A DNA stretch of 64,000 bases from an uncultured Aquimarina sp. (GCA_947493035.1 CANLOW010000008.1:1-64000); one strand, 5' to 3'; positions 30,105 through 40,632 are shown, numbered from the stretch's first letter. Notes: generated by a model not told the origin, from the letters alone. Numbers and translations are program-made.

Positions 30105-30752
30105 AAACTGATCTTCGCTAATATCAGTGCCTTGTAAAAAGTTCGATTGGTGAATAAGGTCAGCGATGTTGTCTGCTTTCAATTTCTTTAAAAGTCTTGT
30201 TTTATAGGTGCTTACCGTCTTTTCGTTTATTTCCAAACGATTGGCTATCTCTTTATTACGAGTCCCTTTTGCTAATAAATCAAGTACTTCTACTTCTCGG
30301 GTAGAAAGCTTTTTGAAATTATTATAATGGCTTTTTTTGTAGTTTCTTTCGTTGAGTTCTTTGGTTAGGCTTTCACTTAAGAAAATACCTCCTCTCATCA
30401 CACGAATAAAAGCTTGTGTAAACTCTTTTTCGGTGCATGTTTTACATAAATATGCAGATGCACCAGATTTGATGGTGCTTAAAGCATAAATTTCTTCAGG
30501 TTGTCTACTCCATACAAATACTCTCATCGAACGGCTAAGTTCTTTGATTTCTTTGATAGTTTGTAAACCATTAAAATCAGGTAGGTCTAAATCAACTATA
30601 ACGATTTTTGGTTGCTCCCTTTTTATTTGACTTTTTAGATCAATTGTATCGTTAGCAATTGTGGTAAACGATAACCCAACGTTCAAGTCTTTAAGAACAT
30701 TAGCAATACCGATACCCATGAGCGGATGTGGATCAGCTATTAGTATTTTCAT
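30099..30752 (-). CDS. NarL/LuxR-type response regulator
   Basis: Receiver (IVIVDLDLPDFNG) plus HTH STREVEVLDLLAKGTRNKEIANRLEINEKTVSTY. Confidence 0.94.
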   Translation of the reverse strand: MKILIADPHPLMGIGIANVLKDLNVGLSFTTIANDTIDLKSQIKREQPKIVIVDLDLPDFNGLQTIKEIKELSRSMRVFVWSRQPEEIYALSTIKSGASAYLCKTCTEKEFTQAFIRVMRGGIFLSESLTKELNERNYKKSHYNNFKKLSTREVEVLDLLAKGTRNKEIANRLEINEKTVSTYKTRLLKKLKADNIADLIHQSNFLQGTDISEDQFS

Positions 30753-30847
30753 AGTTTTGCGTACTACATTATAAGTTGGTTATGATAAAGTTAATGAAAA
30801 CCTCCCTTAAACCACCTATGTAAGTATAGTATTTCTACGAAATGCCA

Positions 30848-31636
30848 TTATTTTAGTTCAAATGGAATATTGCATACAGGAATTGGATTCATTTTGTGTT
30901 GATTAGCTCGATTTAATCGTAAATAAATCTCTAAAACTTCACGTTTTCTACCCTCAAAATCTTTAGGTAATTTATTCACGTATTGTTGTTGCATAGCCCA
31001 TTCAAGTTCATCATAAGAAGCTCCAATTTGATCTTCATCTGTTCTGCTATCTCCAAAAAGACCATCAGTAGGTGCTGCGTTTTGTATGGAAGAAGGAACC
31101 CCAATTTCTGCTGCTAAGGCGTAGACTTCAGACTTCATAAGATCAGCGATAGGACTTAAATCTACTCCTCCATCACCGTATTTAGTATAGAAACCAACTC
31201 CAAAATCTTCTACTTTATTTCCTGTCCCAGCCACTAAAAGACCATGTAAACCTGCAAAGTAATATAGTGTAGACATGCGAAGTCTTGCGCGAGTATTGGC
31301 TAAAGATAGAAAGAGTGTATCGCTATTCTCTGCACTAGGAACTTGGTCTTTAAAACTTTCGAATACAGGGGTTAAATCTACTCTTTCATCGCTCACATTA
31401 GCAAAACGTTCTTTTAATTGTGCTATGTGCTCTTGGGCACGAGTTACTTGATTTTCATGTTGATGAATAGGCATTTCTAAACATAAAGTTTTTAATCCAG
31501 TTTTAGCACATAAAGTAGAAGTCAAAGCACTGTCAATACCTCCGCTAACTCCAACAATAAATCCGTTAACTCCTGCTTTAGTAGCATAATCTTTTAACCA
31601 GTCTACAATATGATCTATAACTTTTGCCTTGTTCAT
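30848..31636 (-). CDS. nadE: NAD(+) synthase NadE
   Basis: GVSGGIDSALTSTL, GTGNKVEDFGVGFYTKYGDGGVDLSPIADL. Confidence 0.96.
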   Translation of the reverse strand: MNKAKVIDHIVDWLKDYATKAGVNGFIVGVSGGIDSALTSTLCAKTGLKTLCLEMPIHQHENQVTRAQEHIAQLKERFANVSDERVDLTPVFESFKDQVPSAENSDTLFLSLANTRARLRMSTLYYFAGLHGLLVAGTGNKVEDFGVGFYTKYGDGGVDLSPIADLMKSEVYALAAEIGVPSSIQNAAPTDGLFGDSRTDEDQIGASYDELEWAMQQQYVNKLPKDFEGRKREVLEIYLRLNRANQHKMNPIPVCNIPFELK

Positions 31637-31739
31637 TATAATTAAATTTATGTAACACTAAAATAACTAAAAAGTAGTTATACTAGCAGCCTTCTAGGCT
31701 AGCTTTAATTATTTTTGTGAGATGTGTAAAAATCAAGGA

Positions 31740-32711
31740 ATGAATTTTTTTAAGTTTCAATGTTTTTGGGTGTTGACCTCAATTCTTTTATTATTGAGTT
31801 GTCAAGAAAATTATAAAACACCTGAAGCAATTGAAAAGGTTAAGGTAGATCTTTCTGTTAAGCGCTTTGAGCAACAATTTGCGAATCTAGATAAGCAGCG
31901 TTTAGAGAAGTTGCGAGGTGAGTTTGGTTATTTATTTCCGGATAAATATCCAGATACGTTTTGGTTGAAAAAATCTAACGACAGTATTCAGTTGGCTTTG
32001 AGATCGGAAGTGAAAAGTGAGTTTCCTAATACAGAAAGTATTGAACAAGAGTTGGTGTTATTTTATAAACACTTATTATTTTATTACCCTCAGATCAAAG
32101 TACCAGAGATAATTACATTTACCAATGATGTAGATTACAAAAATAGTGTAGTACAAGGTAACGGTAAATTGCTCGTAGCATTAGATTGTTACTTGGGGAG
32201 TGATCATGAGTTTTATCAAAATATTTCAAACTATATTTCTAATAACTTAAGTAGAGAACATATTGTTACTGATGTGGCTGAAATATATGCTCAAAAAATA
32301 ATTGGACGATCCAATTCGAGAGATTTTATTTCTCAGATGATTCATAAAGGGAAGCAAAAATACTTAGCAATATCTTTGGTGCCATTCAAATCAGCAGATA
32401 CCGTTTTTAAATACGAGATATCGCAATGGGAATGGGCAGAAGTCAATGAAAAGTTTATTTGGGAGTATTTTATTGATAAACAATTGTTGTTTAAGACTGA
32501 TAAAAATTTAGCAAGTCGCTTTCTAGATGAAGCCCCTTTTACAAAATTTTATATGGATTTTGATGCAGAAACTCCTGGAAGATTGGGGCAGTATATAGGA
32601 TATAAAATTGTGGACTCTTTTATGAAACATAATAAAGTATCTTTGCAGCAGCTTGTCGAATTGGACAGCAAATATATTTTTGAACATTCTAAATATAAAC
32701 CTAAAAAATAA
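31740..32711 (+). CDS. gldB: Gliding motility lipoprotein GldB
   Basis: Lipobox LLLLSCQEN, GldB-like; adjacent gldC and divergent nadE; ORF track alternative start at 31722. Confidence 0.9.
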   Translation: MNFFKFQCFWVLTSILLLLSCQENYKTPEAIEKVKVDLSVKRFEQQFANLDKQRLEKLRGEFGYLFPDKYPDTFWLKKSNDSIQLALRSEVKSEFPNTESIEQELVLFYKHLLFYYPQIKVPEIITFTNDVDYKNSVVQGNGKLLVALDCYLGSDHEFYQNISNYISNNLSREHIVTDVAEIYAQKIIGRSNSRDFISQMIHKGKQKYLAISLVPFKSADTVFKYEISQWEWAEVNEKFIWEYFIDKQLLFKTDKNLASRFLDEAPFTKFYMDFDAETPGRLGQYIGYKIVDSFMKHNKVSLQQLVELDSKYIFEHSKYKPKK

Positions 32712-33046
32712 TGGCAGTAAAGCATACTTCTAAGATTAGTTTGAATGTAGGTCTAGATGAAAATAAAATACCAGAGACCTTATCGTGGAGTGCAGAAGAT
32801 GGAGGGATTTCTAACGAGGATGCAAAAGCTTTTATGCTGTCGGTTTGGGATTCTAAAACAAAAGAGAGTCTGAAAATAGATTTATGGACAAAAGATATGC
32901 CTGTAGATGAAATGCGTATCTTTTTTCATCAAACTTTAGTAACCATGACGGATACTTTTTACCGTGCCACACAAGATGAAAAGATGGCTGCAACAATGAA
33001 AGATTTCACTGATTATTTTGCGGAGAAATTAGAGTTGAAGAAGTAA
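32711..33046 (+). CDS. gldC: Gliding motility protein GldC
   Basis: 111 aa; KHTSKISLNVGLDENKIPETLSWSAEDGGI..MLSVWD; overlaps gldB stop. Confidence 0.92.
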   Translation: MAVKHTSKISLNVGLDENKIPETLSWSAEDGGISNEDAKAFMLSVWDSKTKESLKIDLWTKDMPVDEMRIFFHQTLVTMTDTFYRATQDEKMAATMKDFTDYFAEKLELKK

Positions 33047-33054
33047 GCTAGGGT

Positions 33055-33729
33055 ATGAAACAAAAGCTATTATTTATTCTATGTTTTATAAATATGGCTT
33101 TTAGTTTTAGTCAAGAAATTCCTTTAGGCACATATCAGAAGTATTCAAAAAATAAAGCTTTATTTTTTGAAGGTGATGAATTTACTTTTAAGAAAGACAA
33201 TCAGTTTGAGTATTCTTTTTATACTTGCGATATAAGTAACTGTAGATTTGGAAGTGGAATTTATGAGATCCGAAAAGGAAAACTTTTCTTAGATTTTGAA
33301 GATAAATATGTTAAGACAAGAGAGAAGTTTAGTGTTTCAGAAGTAACGGAGTCTATTGTTAATAAAGATTCTATTGAATTGTTTTTTATTGTTACAGATG
33401 ATAAACAGCCTATTCCTTTTGTAAATATTAATATAGAAAACAACGGGAGCTTTATTAAAGGAGGGAATACAGATTTAGAAGGTCTTTTTTTCTTAAAAGT
33501 ACCAAGGTCAAAATTAAAAACTATAGTAACAGTTTCTATTATTGGCTGTAATACTTATAAGTTTGAGCTAAATTCTAACGAAAGTCAAAAAATAGAAGTC
33601 ACTCTTGATTGTATGAATGGTCAACCTATTTTAAATCAAATTTTAGTATTTACAGTTCAAAAAAGAAAGAAGAATAAATTTAAAATAGGAGATTATTACT
33701 ATGAGTTAATAGATAAGAATAGAGATTAA
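33055..33729 (+). CDS. Secreted protein with carboxypeptidase-regulatory-like domain
   Basis: Signal peptide; FVNINIENNGSFIKGGNTDLEGLFFLKVP. Confidence 0.65.
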   Translation: MKQKLLFILCFINMAFSFSQEIPLGTYQKYSKNKALFFEGDEFTFKKDNQFEYSFYTCDISNCRFGSGIYEIRKGKLFLDFEDKYVKTREKFSVSEVTESIVNKDSIELFFIVTDDKQPIPFVNINIENNGSFIKGGNTDLEGLFFLKVPRSKLKTIVTVSIIGCNTYKFELNSNESQKIEVTLDCMNGQPILNQILVFTVQKRKKNKFKIGDYYYELIDKNRD

Positions 33730-33747
33730 CTTAAAGAGAATTATATG

Positions 33748-33781
33748 AACCCTCGTAGGGTTTTAAATCCTACGAGGTTTT
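33748..33781. terminator. Terminator hairpin
   Basis: CCTCGTAGG..CCTACGAGG plus T-run. Confidence 0.8.
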
Positions 33782-33796
33782 TCTATTGTAGAAGTT

Positions 33797-35053
33797 TTAA
33801 TTTCCTAAATATTTTTCAATCTCTTCTAGTAGCATTTCAAAAGCTTTGTTAGTAGCTTTTCCTATGGTGCGTTGACGATGATTACTCATAACAAATTTTT
33901 CACATCGAATGCCATTAGGACTTCCTATTGCTATAAATACAGTGCCCACTTCTGCATCACTATCTCCTTTAGTTGGACCAGCATTTCCTGTAGTTGCAAT
34001 ACTAAAGTCACTTTGAAATAAAGAAAGTGTTTGTTTAGCCATAGACGAAGCAACAGATTCGCTTACCACAGAATCTTTTGTAATAGCTTTTTGATCTACA
34101 CCAAGCACAGAGCTTTTTACTTCAGTAGCATAAGGAATAATACTCCCTCTGAAATAAGATGAAGCGCCTTCCATTTTGGTAAAGGCCTGAGTGATTTTTC
34201 CACCTGTACAGCTTTCAGAAATAGCTAATGTCTTTTTGTTATTGGTGAGTATATTAGCAATCACTTTTTCAATGTTTTCATCTTCGTCATAACCAACAAT
34301 AATATCACCAATTAAAGGGTCTAAAGCGTCAATGGCATCTTGTATTCCGTTTTCAAGCAGCATTTCGTTAGAACCCTTGGCAGAAAGCCTAAGTCTTACT
34401 CTTCCTAGATTAGGTAGGTAAGCCAATTTAATATATGAAGGCAGATTGTTTTCCCAATCTTCTATCATTTCGGCAATGCGACTTTCTCCTACGCCGTAGG
34501 TTAATATGGTTTTGTGTTTTATGTAAGGGCGCTCAAATTCTTGTTGTAATTTGGGGATCATGTGGTTTGAAACAATACCTTTCATTTCGAAAGGGACTCC
34601 TGGCATAGAAACAAAAACAGTATTATTATGCTGCATCCACATCCCAGGTGCTGTTCCGAATTCGTTGTGAAGCACTTCTGATTTAGAAGGTATTAAAGCC
34701 TGTTGGCGATTAACTTCTGATATTGGCGATTTAATATATTTATCAAAAAGTCCTTCAACATGTTTTAATACAGCTTTATTTTGAATAAGTGTGTCATCAA
34801 AATATTCGCAAAGGGTATGTTTGGTGATGTCGTCATTTGTGGGGCCTAGGCCACCAGTAATGATAACTAAGTCAACACGCTTTTCGGCATCGGCTAATGC
34901 ATCGAGTATATGTTTCTTTTCGTCACTGATAGAAGTAATTTGGAAAATATCTATTCCAATTTTATTTAATTCTTTACTAATAAAGGCTGAGTTAGTATCG
35001 ATGATTTGTCCAATAAGGATTTCATCGCCAATGGTAATAATTTCTGCTTTCAT
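33797..35053 (-). CDS. cinA: CinA-family (competence/damage-inducible) protein
   Basis: IGDEILIGQIIDTNSAFIS; TGGLGPTNDDIT; C-terminal SESCTGG..STGNAGP-like domain. Confidence 0.95.
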   Translation of the reverse strand: MKAEIITIGDEILIGQIIDTNSAFISKELNKIGIDIFQITSISDEKKHILDALADAEKRVDLVIITGGLGPTNDDITKHTLCEYFDDTLIQNKAVLKHVEGLFDKYIKSPISEVNRQQALIPSKSEVLHNEFGTAPGMWMQHNNTVFVSMPGVPFEMKGIVSNHMIPKLQQEFERPYIKHKTILTYGVGESRIAEMIEDWENNLPSYIKLAYLPNLGRVRLRLSAKGSNEMLLENGIQDAIDALDPLIGDIIVGYDEDENIEKVIANILTNNKKTLAISESCTGGKITQAFTKMEGASSYFRGSIIPYATEVKSSVLGVDQKAITKDSVVSESVASSMAKQTLSLFQSDFSIATTGNAGPTKGDSDAEVGTVFIAIGSPNGIRCEKFVMSNHRQRTIGKATNKAFEMLLEEIEKYLGN

Positions 35054-35391
35054 GCAAAATCTCTTTTAAGAGCGTTTATAGCTATTGTAGCTACTGTTTT
35101 TATGTGATCTAATGCTGGGTCGGCATCAGTTTTGGGTAAATCTCCTTTACTCCAAGATTCTATCGTTTTTACCTGTTCGACAACGTCGATATGAAACAAT
35201 TTGAAATTAGGTTTCATTTTATGAGCATATTGATAAGCAGCCGTAGGGTTATTTCCTAAAACAGCCTCGATCATATTATTTAAATCCAAAGGCACTTCTT
35301 CTAAAAACGCATAGACCAATGTTGTTACGAATTCGTGATCGCCATCAGCGAGTTCATTCACGCTTTCTAAAGAATATGCTTGGGTGTTCAT
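35050..35391 (-). CDS. Hpt-domain protein
   Basis: Small helical protein with AYQYAHKMKPNFKLF Hpt-like motif. Confidence 0.75.
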   Translation of the reverse strand: MNTQAYSLESVNELADGDHEFVTTLVYAFLEEVPLDLNNMIEAVLGNNPTAAYQYAHKMKPNFKLFHIDVVEQVKTIESWSKGDLPKTDADPALDHIKTVATIAINALKRDFA

Positions 35392-35392
35392 A

Positions 35393-36004
35393 TTATTTTA
35401 CTTTAATATTAAAAAGTTCTTCATCTTTCAGGAAACCAGAGAGTTTGTCATTTGCTTTAACAGCACCAACCCCAGAAGGGGTTCCTGTAAAAATGATATC
35501 TCCAATTTTTAAGGTGAAGTATTTTGAAATATAAGCAATTAAAGTGTCAATAGAGTGTAACATGTCGCCAGTATTACCCTTTTGAACGATTTCCTCATTT
35601 TTCTTCAAAGTGAAGTCTAAATTATCAATGTCTTCTATTTGATCTTTAGATATCCACTTTCCGATTACAGCCGAACCATCAAAAGCTTTTGAGCATTCCC
35701 AAGGGAGTCCTTTGGCTCTTAAGTCATCTTGAACATCTCTGGCAGTAAAGTCAATACCTACACTAACCTCATCATAATATTTATGAGCAAATTGAGGTTG
35801 AATGTGTTTTCCAATTTTATTAATCCTTACTAAAACTTCAATTTCATGATGTACATTGTTGCTGAAATCAGGAATAAAAAAAGGTTGTTTTTTTAATAAG
35901 ATCGCAGTGTCAGGTTTCAGAAAAATAATGGGGGCTTCCGGAGTCTCACTATTTAGTTCTTTTATATGCTCTGTATAATTTCGTCCTATGCAAATGATCT
36001 TCAT
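35393..36004 (-). CDS. Fumarylacetoacetate hydrolase family protein
   Basis: KIICIGRNYTEHIKEL, HHEIEVLVRINK, GIDFTARDVQDDLRAKGLPWE, TGTPSGVG. Confidence 0.93.
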   Translation of the reverse strand: MKIICIGRNYTEHIKELNSETPEAPIIFLKPDTAILLKKQPFFIPDFSNNVHHEIEVLVRINKIGKHIQPQFAHKYYDEVSVGIDFTARDVQDDLRAKGLPWECSKAFDGSAVIGKWISKDQIEDIDNLDFTLKKNEEIVQKGNTGDMLHSIDTLIAYISKYFTLKIGDIIFTGTPSGVGAVKANDKLSGFLKDEELFNIKVK

Positions 36005-36068
36005 AAAAAATATTTAAGATTCTTTAACTCTTAATTAAAAAAACGATTCGGATTAATCGATTATATGA

Positions 36069-36839
36069 TTAATTCGTAGAAAGCTTTCTTAGTCTTATGG
36101 CTGTTAATACTTTTTTTGTATAGAGAGGGAAGTCTGCATTTTGAATCCAACTAAAATATCCAGGTTCTTTTTCAAGTATTTCATCTACAAGTTTCCCTTT
36201 ATGTTTCCCAAAAGAAAAGACTTCTTGTCCTTTGTCATTCAATGCTATAAAACCAGCAAAATCAACAACCTTTTTACGTTGACTAAATTCTGCTAAAAAC
36301 TTAGTGTCATTTTCTAATTCAGGATAGCGATCTAGTTGTGCGCAAAGTACCTCGTAGGTAGCAGTGGTGTCAGCCTCAGCACTATGGGCATTTGTTAAAT
36401 CTTTATCACAATAAAAACGGTAGGCAGCTACTAAAGTTCGCTGTTCCATTTTATGAAAAATATTCTGAATATCAACAGCAACACGTTTGTTCATATCAAA
36501 ATCTAAACCAACTCGTAGCATTTCTTCTGCTAATAAAGGAATGTCAAACTTATTTGAGTTGTAACCAGCTAAATCAGAGCCAGCAATCATTTTATTAACT
36601 AGAGGGGCTAATTCTTTGAAGGTAGGTTCGTTTTCTATTTTTGCATTGTTAATACCGTGGATTGCTGTAGTTTCCGCAGGGATGGGCATTTCAGGGTTTA
36701 CTAGCCAAGTTTTACTTTCTTTATTTCCGTTTGGGAATACTTTTAAAATAGAGATTTCAACAATACGATCTTTGGTAATATTCGTTCCTGTAGTTTCTAG
36801 ATCGAAGAAACATATCGGACGCTTTAAACTTAATTCCAT
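36069..36839 (-). CDS. DnaQ-like 3'-5' exonuclease
   Basis: FFDLETTGTN, AIHGI, YNSNKFDIPLL, HSAEADT. Confidence 0.93.
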   Translation of the reverse strand: MELSLKRPICFFDLETTGTNITKDRIVEISILKVFPNGNKESKTWLVNPEMPIPAETTAIHGINNAKIENEPTFKELAPLVNKMIAGSDLAGYNSNKFDIPLLAEEMLRVGLDFDMNKRVAVDIQNIFHKMEQRTLVAAYRFYCDKDLTNAHSAEADTTATYEVLCAQLDRYPELENDTKFLAEFSQRKKVVDFAGFIALNDKGQEVFSFGKHKGKLVDEILEKEPGYFSWIQNADFPLYTKKVLTAIRLRKLSTN

Positions 36840-37025
36840 ACTGGGTATTTCAACTTATACTATCAAAGTTAAGATTTAAAGTTTACGATTTAATCGATAT
36901 GTTAATCTTTTTAACGGAAATAAGAGGTCTCTAAAAGACTTTTGATAATACTTGATTAAATGTATTGGTAGGAATATGTTTTTGGACTTATTTTTGAGTT
37001 GTTTGTAATTGAAAAATTTAAGTCA

Positions 37026-38138
37026 ATGAAATCAGTGTTTTTTAAGGTATTTATATTGATGTTATTACCGTTATGTCAAAAAGTAAATGCTCAGTCTACT
37101 GAAGTTAAAATCAAATCATTTATTGATTCACTATACATAAAGAATAAAAGTGCGGTAGGAATAATAACTCACATTGAGTCCAAAAAAAAAGACTTATCCC
37201 TTAGTTATGCAGTTGGCTATTCCGACAAAACTAGAAAGCAAAAATTAAAAGCCAATCAACCTGGGTTAATAGCGAGTAATATTAAAACGTTTGTCTCTGC
37301 TACAATTTTAAAATTGATAGAAAATAGCAAATTACAAATAGACCAGCCAATAGATCAGTTAGTAACCAAAAACACACTTAAACTTTTTAAGTCTGATGGA
37401 TATAAATTTGAAGATATCAGAGTTTTTCACTTACTGAGTCATACCAGTGGAATAGGAAATTATGCTGATGATGGCTATTTTGATTTTGTTAATAGAAACC
37501 CAAACTATAGGTGGACTAGAAGAGAACAATTAGAGAGGACAATTGAGGTTTCTGATCCTATAAATGATCCGGGAAAAATTTTCCAATATGCAGATGTAAA
37601 CTACTTGTTGCTTACCGAAATAATTCAAGAAATCTCTGGGAAACCTTTTTATCAAGCTATGAGACAAATTTTAGATTACGAAAAGCTTGGTTTAAAAGAT
37701 TTATGGATACCTACATTAGAAGATAAACCGATTGAAACAGCTGAATTAATACATCAATATTGGGATTCATCTGGATGGGATTCGGGAAAAATTGATATTT
37801 CTTGGGATCTGTACGGAGGTGGAGGGATTGCTTGTACAGCAGAAAATTTGTCGAAGTTTTTCTATCTACTTTTTAACCATAAAGTAGTTGAGAATAAAGA
37901 TGTTTTTAAATTAATTTATAAAAAAGTTAAATCGAAAGAACATTGGGTTCACTCTTATTATATGGGTATTTATAAAGAAGAATTTAAATATTTGAAAGGT
38001 TTTGCACATGGAGGATTTTGGGGTACAAAAGTTATTTATTTTCCTAAAATTGATACGTCAATAGCTGTTTTTATACTCGAAAGAGATCATGATGATTTGC
38101 AGAATTTTATAATTAATAGAATAGTAGATCTTATGTAA
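37026..38138 (+). CDS. Serine hydrolase, beta-lactamase (class C-like) family
   Basis: Signal peptide; HLLSHTSGIGNY, YADVNYLLL, HGGFWGT motifs. Confidence 0.85.
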   Translation: MKSVFFKVFILMLLPLCQKVNAQSTEVKIKSFIDSLYIKNKSAVGIITHIESKKKDLSLSYAVGYSDKTRKQKLKANQPGLIASNIKTFVSATILKLIENSKLQIDQPIDQLVTKNTLKLFKSDGYKFEDIRVFHLLSHTSGIGNYADDGYFDFVNRNPNYRWTRREQLERTIEVSDPINDPGKIFQYADVNYLLLTEIIQEISGKPFYQAMRQILDYEKLGLKDLWIPTLEDKPIETAELIHQYWDSSGWDSGKIDISWDLYGGGGIACTAENLSKFFYLLFNHKVVENKDVFKLIYKKVKSKEHWVHSYYMGIYKEEFKYLKGFAHGGFWGTKVIYFPKIDTSIAVFILERDHDDLQNFIINRIVDLM

Positions 38139-38354
38139 TATAAATCAAGTGTCACTTGAAAAACTAAGCTAATTTGAGGTGTTTATAAGGGAGTTTTATA
38201 TATGGGTGATAGTGTGTAAGTGTTTGTTTTTTAAGATGTAGAGTGGGGACAAAATATTATATTTGACTTAGTATCAGGTTAAAACATAGAGTGAATTTTC
38301 TATCAGGGTTTCTTATGCTTGCTGATGATTATAGTGAATTTTAAATTATATTGA

Positions 38355-38978
38355 ATGCGTGTTTTTTTACTATTATATTTTATTCTAGGTGTTGTAGGGA
38401 TAAGTGTTGCACAACAAAATGGAGTGACTATTGTCGAAAAAAAAGACCCAAAACGTCATTTTTTGTATGCTAAAAATGATGCTGATGCACCGAGAAATGT
38501 TTTTTTGAAGGTAACTGCTACTGGCTACAGAAGGAGAGCAGATCGTCCAATAATAAAAATTATACCTCCTAAAAGTGAAGTGTTAATGATGACTCTTATT
38601 CCTTTAAGAGATACTATTTCATCTTATCAGTATTTATTTGTAGCGAATACAGAAGAAGAAAATTTAGGCCTTGTAAGAGAAAAAGTTCCGTCAGAGAGTT
38701 TGGGTATAAATGAATTTATTGAATCTCGTAATTTAATTTTTACTAAAAAAGGCTGTGATAAATGTGTTGCTTTAGTGTCTAAACTACAACAAGCTAGAAA
38801 GAATTTTAGAGAAGTAGATATTAGTGATAAAGATTGGGCCTTTGATTATTCCCTAAGTTATTTGCGAAATAGAGGGCAAAAAATGGATACCATTGCATTG
38901 CCAATGGCATTATTAAAAGGAGAAGTAATTCAGCCTATTCCCGATTTAAATATATTTGTAAAAAAGGTAACAGAATAA
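38355..38978 (+). CDS. Hypothetical secreted protein
   Basis: Signal peptide MRVFLLLYFILGVVGISVAQQ; KKGCDKCVALVSKL segment suggests a thioredoxin/glutaredoxin-like part. Confidence 0.55.
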   Translation: MRVFLLLYFILGVVGISVAQQNGVTIVEKKDPKRHFLYAKNDADAPRNVFLKVTATGYRRRADRPIIKIIPPKSEVLMMTLIPLRDTISSYQYLFVANTEEENLGLVREKVPSESLGINEFIESRNLIFTKKGCDKCVALVSKLQQARKNFREVDISDKDWAFDYSLSYLRNRGQKMDTIALPMALLKGEVIQPIPDLNIFVKKVTE

Positions 38979-38987
38979 GAAGTAAAG

Positions 38988-39545
38988 TTATTTACCTAAA
39001 CTTTCTAGTAATAATTTTTTTGCACGTAATAGTTTTACTTTTATGTTATTCATTGGTTCTTCCAATTCGTCAGCCATTTCTTGGTAGGTCATTTCTTGAA
39101 AGAAACGTAGTTGAATCATTTTTTGATATTTAGGCTTTAATGTTTTTAAGTGTTTTAATAATTCAGCAAGATTTTGTTTCGTAATTAATAAATCTTCAGG
39201 CGTAGGAGCATCATCCAGTAAAGTTTCAGTCATCTTGAGTTCTTGGTCTTCAGTAGCAGATTGCCATTGATTTTTTTGCTGGCGAACAAGATCAATATGA
39301 GTATTCTTGGATATGGTTAGTAACCAGTTTTTGAAGTTGTATTGTTCATCAAACAACGCAATTTTATCAAAAGCTTTAGAGAATGTTTTAATGGTAACTT
39401 CTTCAGCGTCAAATTCATTATGAATTCTACTCAATTGAAAAAGATATACATCATTCCAATAAGTATTTAATAAGTAATTGAAAGCGGTTTGGTGCCCTAA
39501 TTTTGCATTTTCGATATGTGATGCTTCAGAATCAGAAATAACAAT
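38988..39545 (-). CDS. ECF RNA polymerase sigma factor (extended 5' beyond the ORF call 38988..39434; probable ATT start)
   Basis: The frame stays open from 39434 up to 39545 and encodes (M)VISDSEASHIENAKLGHQTAFNYLLNTYWNDVYLFQLSRIHNEFDAEEVTI..; sigma region 4 LKPKYQKMIQLRFFQEMTYQEMADELEEPMNNIKVKLLRAKK; no ATG/GTG/TTG in the extension. Confidence 0.8.
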   Translation of the reverse strand: MVISDSEASHIENAKLGHQTAFNYLLNTYWNDVYLFQLSRIHNEFDAEEVTIKTFSKAFDKIALFDEQYNFKNWLLTISKNTHIDLVRQQKNQWQSATEDQELKMTETLLDDAPTPEDLLITKQNLAELLKHLKTLKPKYQKMIQLRFFQEMTYQEMADELEEPMNNIKVKLLRAKKLLLESLGK

Positions 39546-40624
39546 TAACTTTTTTTGATAAATAAATGGCTGAGGAATAAGTATAGGCCTAATAATAAAG
39601 ATACTAATTCGATAAACGGATAAAGGTATAAAGTGTCCTTTTCATTAAAATCTATACCATTTTTAATGCTTATTGTACTTTTTAAAATAATGCTAATACT
39701 TGCAAAAGTAAAAAATAGTGGGTTAGGAGTAAAAATACATCCTATCACAAATAATGGCCAAAAAAGATATTGACTTATCTGAAATATGGTGAATAGAAAT
39801 TTAGTAGCAAAACCAGACTTAGCATATGTTTGTCTACGATCTTTCTGAATTGTTTTCCATGATTTCCATGTGTATCCTTGTCGAACAGAGGTTGCTTTAG
39901 TAGTATTAGTCGTATTTGTTTTACCGATGTCTTTATATAGTAAAGAATGAACACCTACATGTTCATTTATTCGCTTGTTAAAGCCACTATTTTCGAAAAA
40001 TAAAGTCTCAGTAAGACCAATATTTGTATCATTATATATGGCTACTTTACCTAAAGTGCCTAAACCTAAATGATATATTTCTTGGTGTAGGCTATAATAA
40101 CGAATGATTTTGTTTAAGAAACCTTTCTCTTTTGTGAAATTATTATATCCAATAGAATAACTACTCTCTAGATTAGAGGAAGTTTTTGAAAGCCACTCAT
40201 TGTCTTCGAAAAAAGTATTTGGGGAAATAAAAATGAGTTTTTTATTAATAGCTTGCTTAATACCAAGGGTTAAAGCATAGCGTTTAGAACCCCAAAAAGA
40301 CTCTTTGTTTTCGACATTAACTAAGGTTACATTTTGATATTTGATGTCAAAATGCTCTAATATTTCTTCAGAATCATCATGAGATGCATGGTTGATAAAT
40401 AAGAATTGGTGTTTTTCGAAGGACTGAAGTGATTTAATACGCTCTATAAAATCACGCAAAATATGAGCATCATTTTTTATGTAAATCAATACAGTTAGTG
40501 TGTCTTTAGTTTCTTCATTAATAATAGTATTCTTCTTAAAGGTGAAAGGAAGAATAAGAAGAGAATAGACAATGTTAATAATACAAATAGCAAAGAATAC
40601 TACTAGCAATATAGAAAGATTCAT
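39545..40624 (-). CDS. Membrane-anchored glycosyltransferase (GT2-like)
   Basis: N-terminal TM, TVLIYIKNDAHILRDFIERIKSL..FLFINHASHDDSEEIL, C-terminal TM helices. Confidence 0.8.
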   Translation of the reverse strand: MNLSILLVVFFAICIINIVYSLLILPFTFKKNTIINEETKDTLTVLIYIKNDAHILRDFIERIKSLQSFEKHQFLFINHASHDDSEEILEHFDIKYQNVTLVNVENKESFWGSKRYALTLGIKQAINKKLIFISPNTFFEDNEWLSKTSSNLESSYSIGYNNFTKEKGFLNKIIRYYSLHQEIYHLGLGTLGKVAIYNDTNIGLTETLFFENSGFNKRINEHVGVHSLLYKDIGKTNTTNTTKATSVRQGYTWKSWKTIQKDRRQTYAKSGFATKFLFTIFQISQYLFWPLFVIGCIFTPNPLFFTFASISIILKSTISIKNGIDFNEKDTLYLYPFIELVSLLLGLYLFLSHLFIKKS

Positions 40625-40632
40625 AAGATGTT

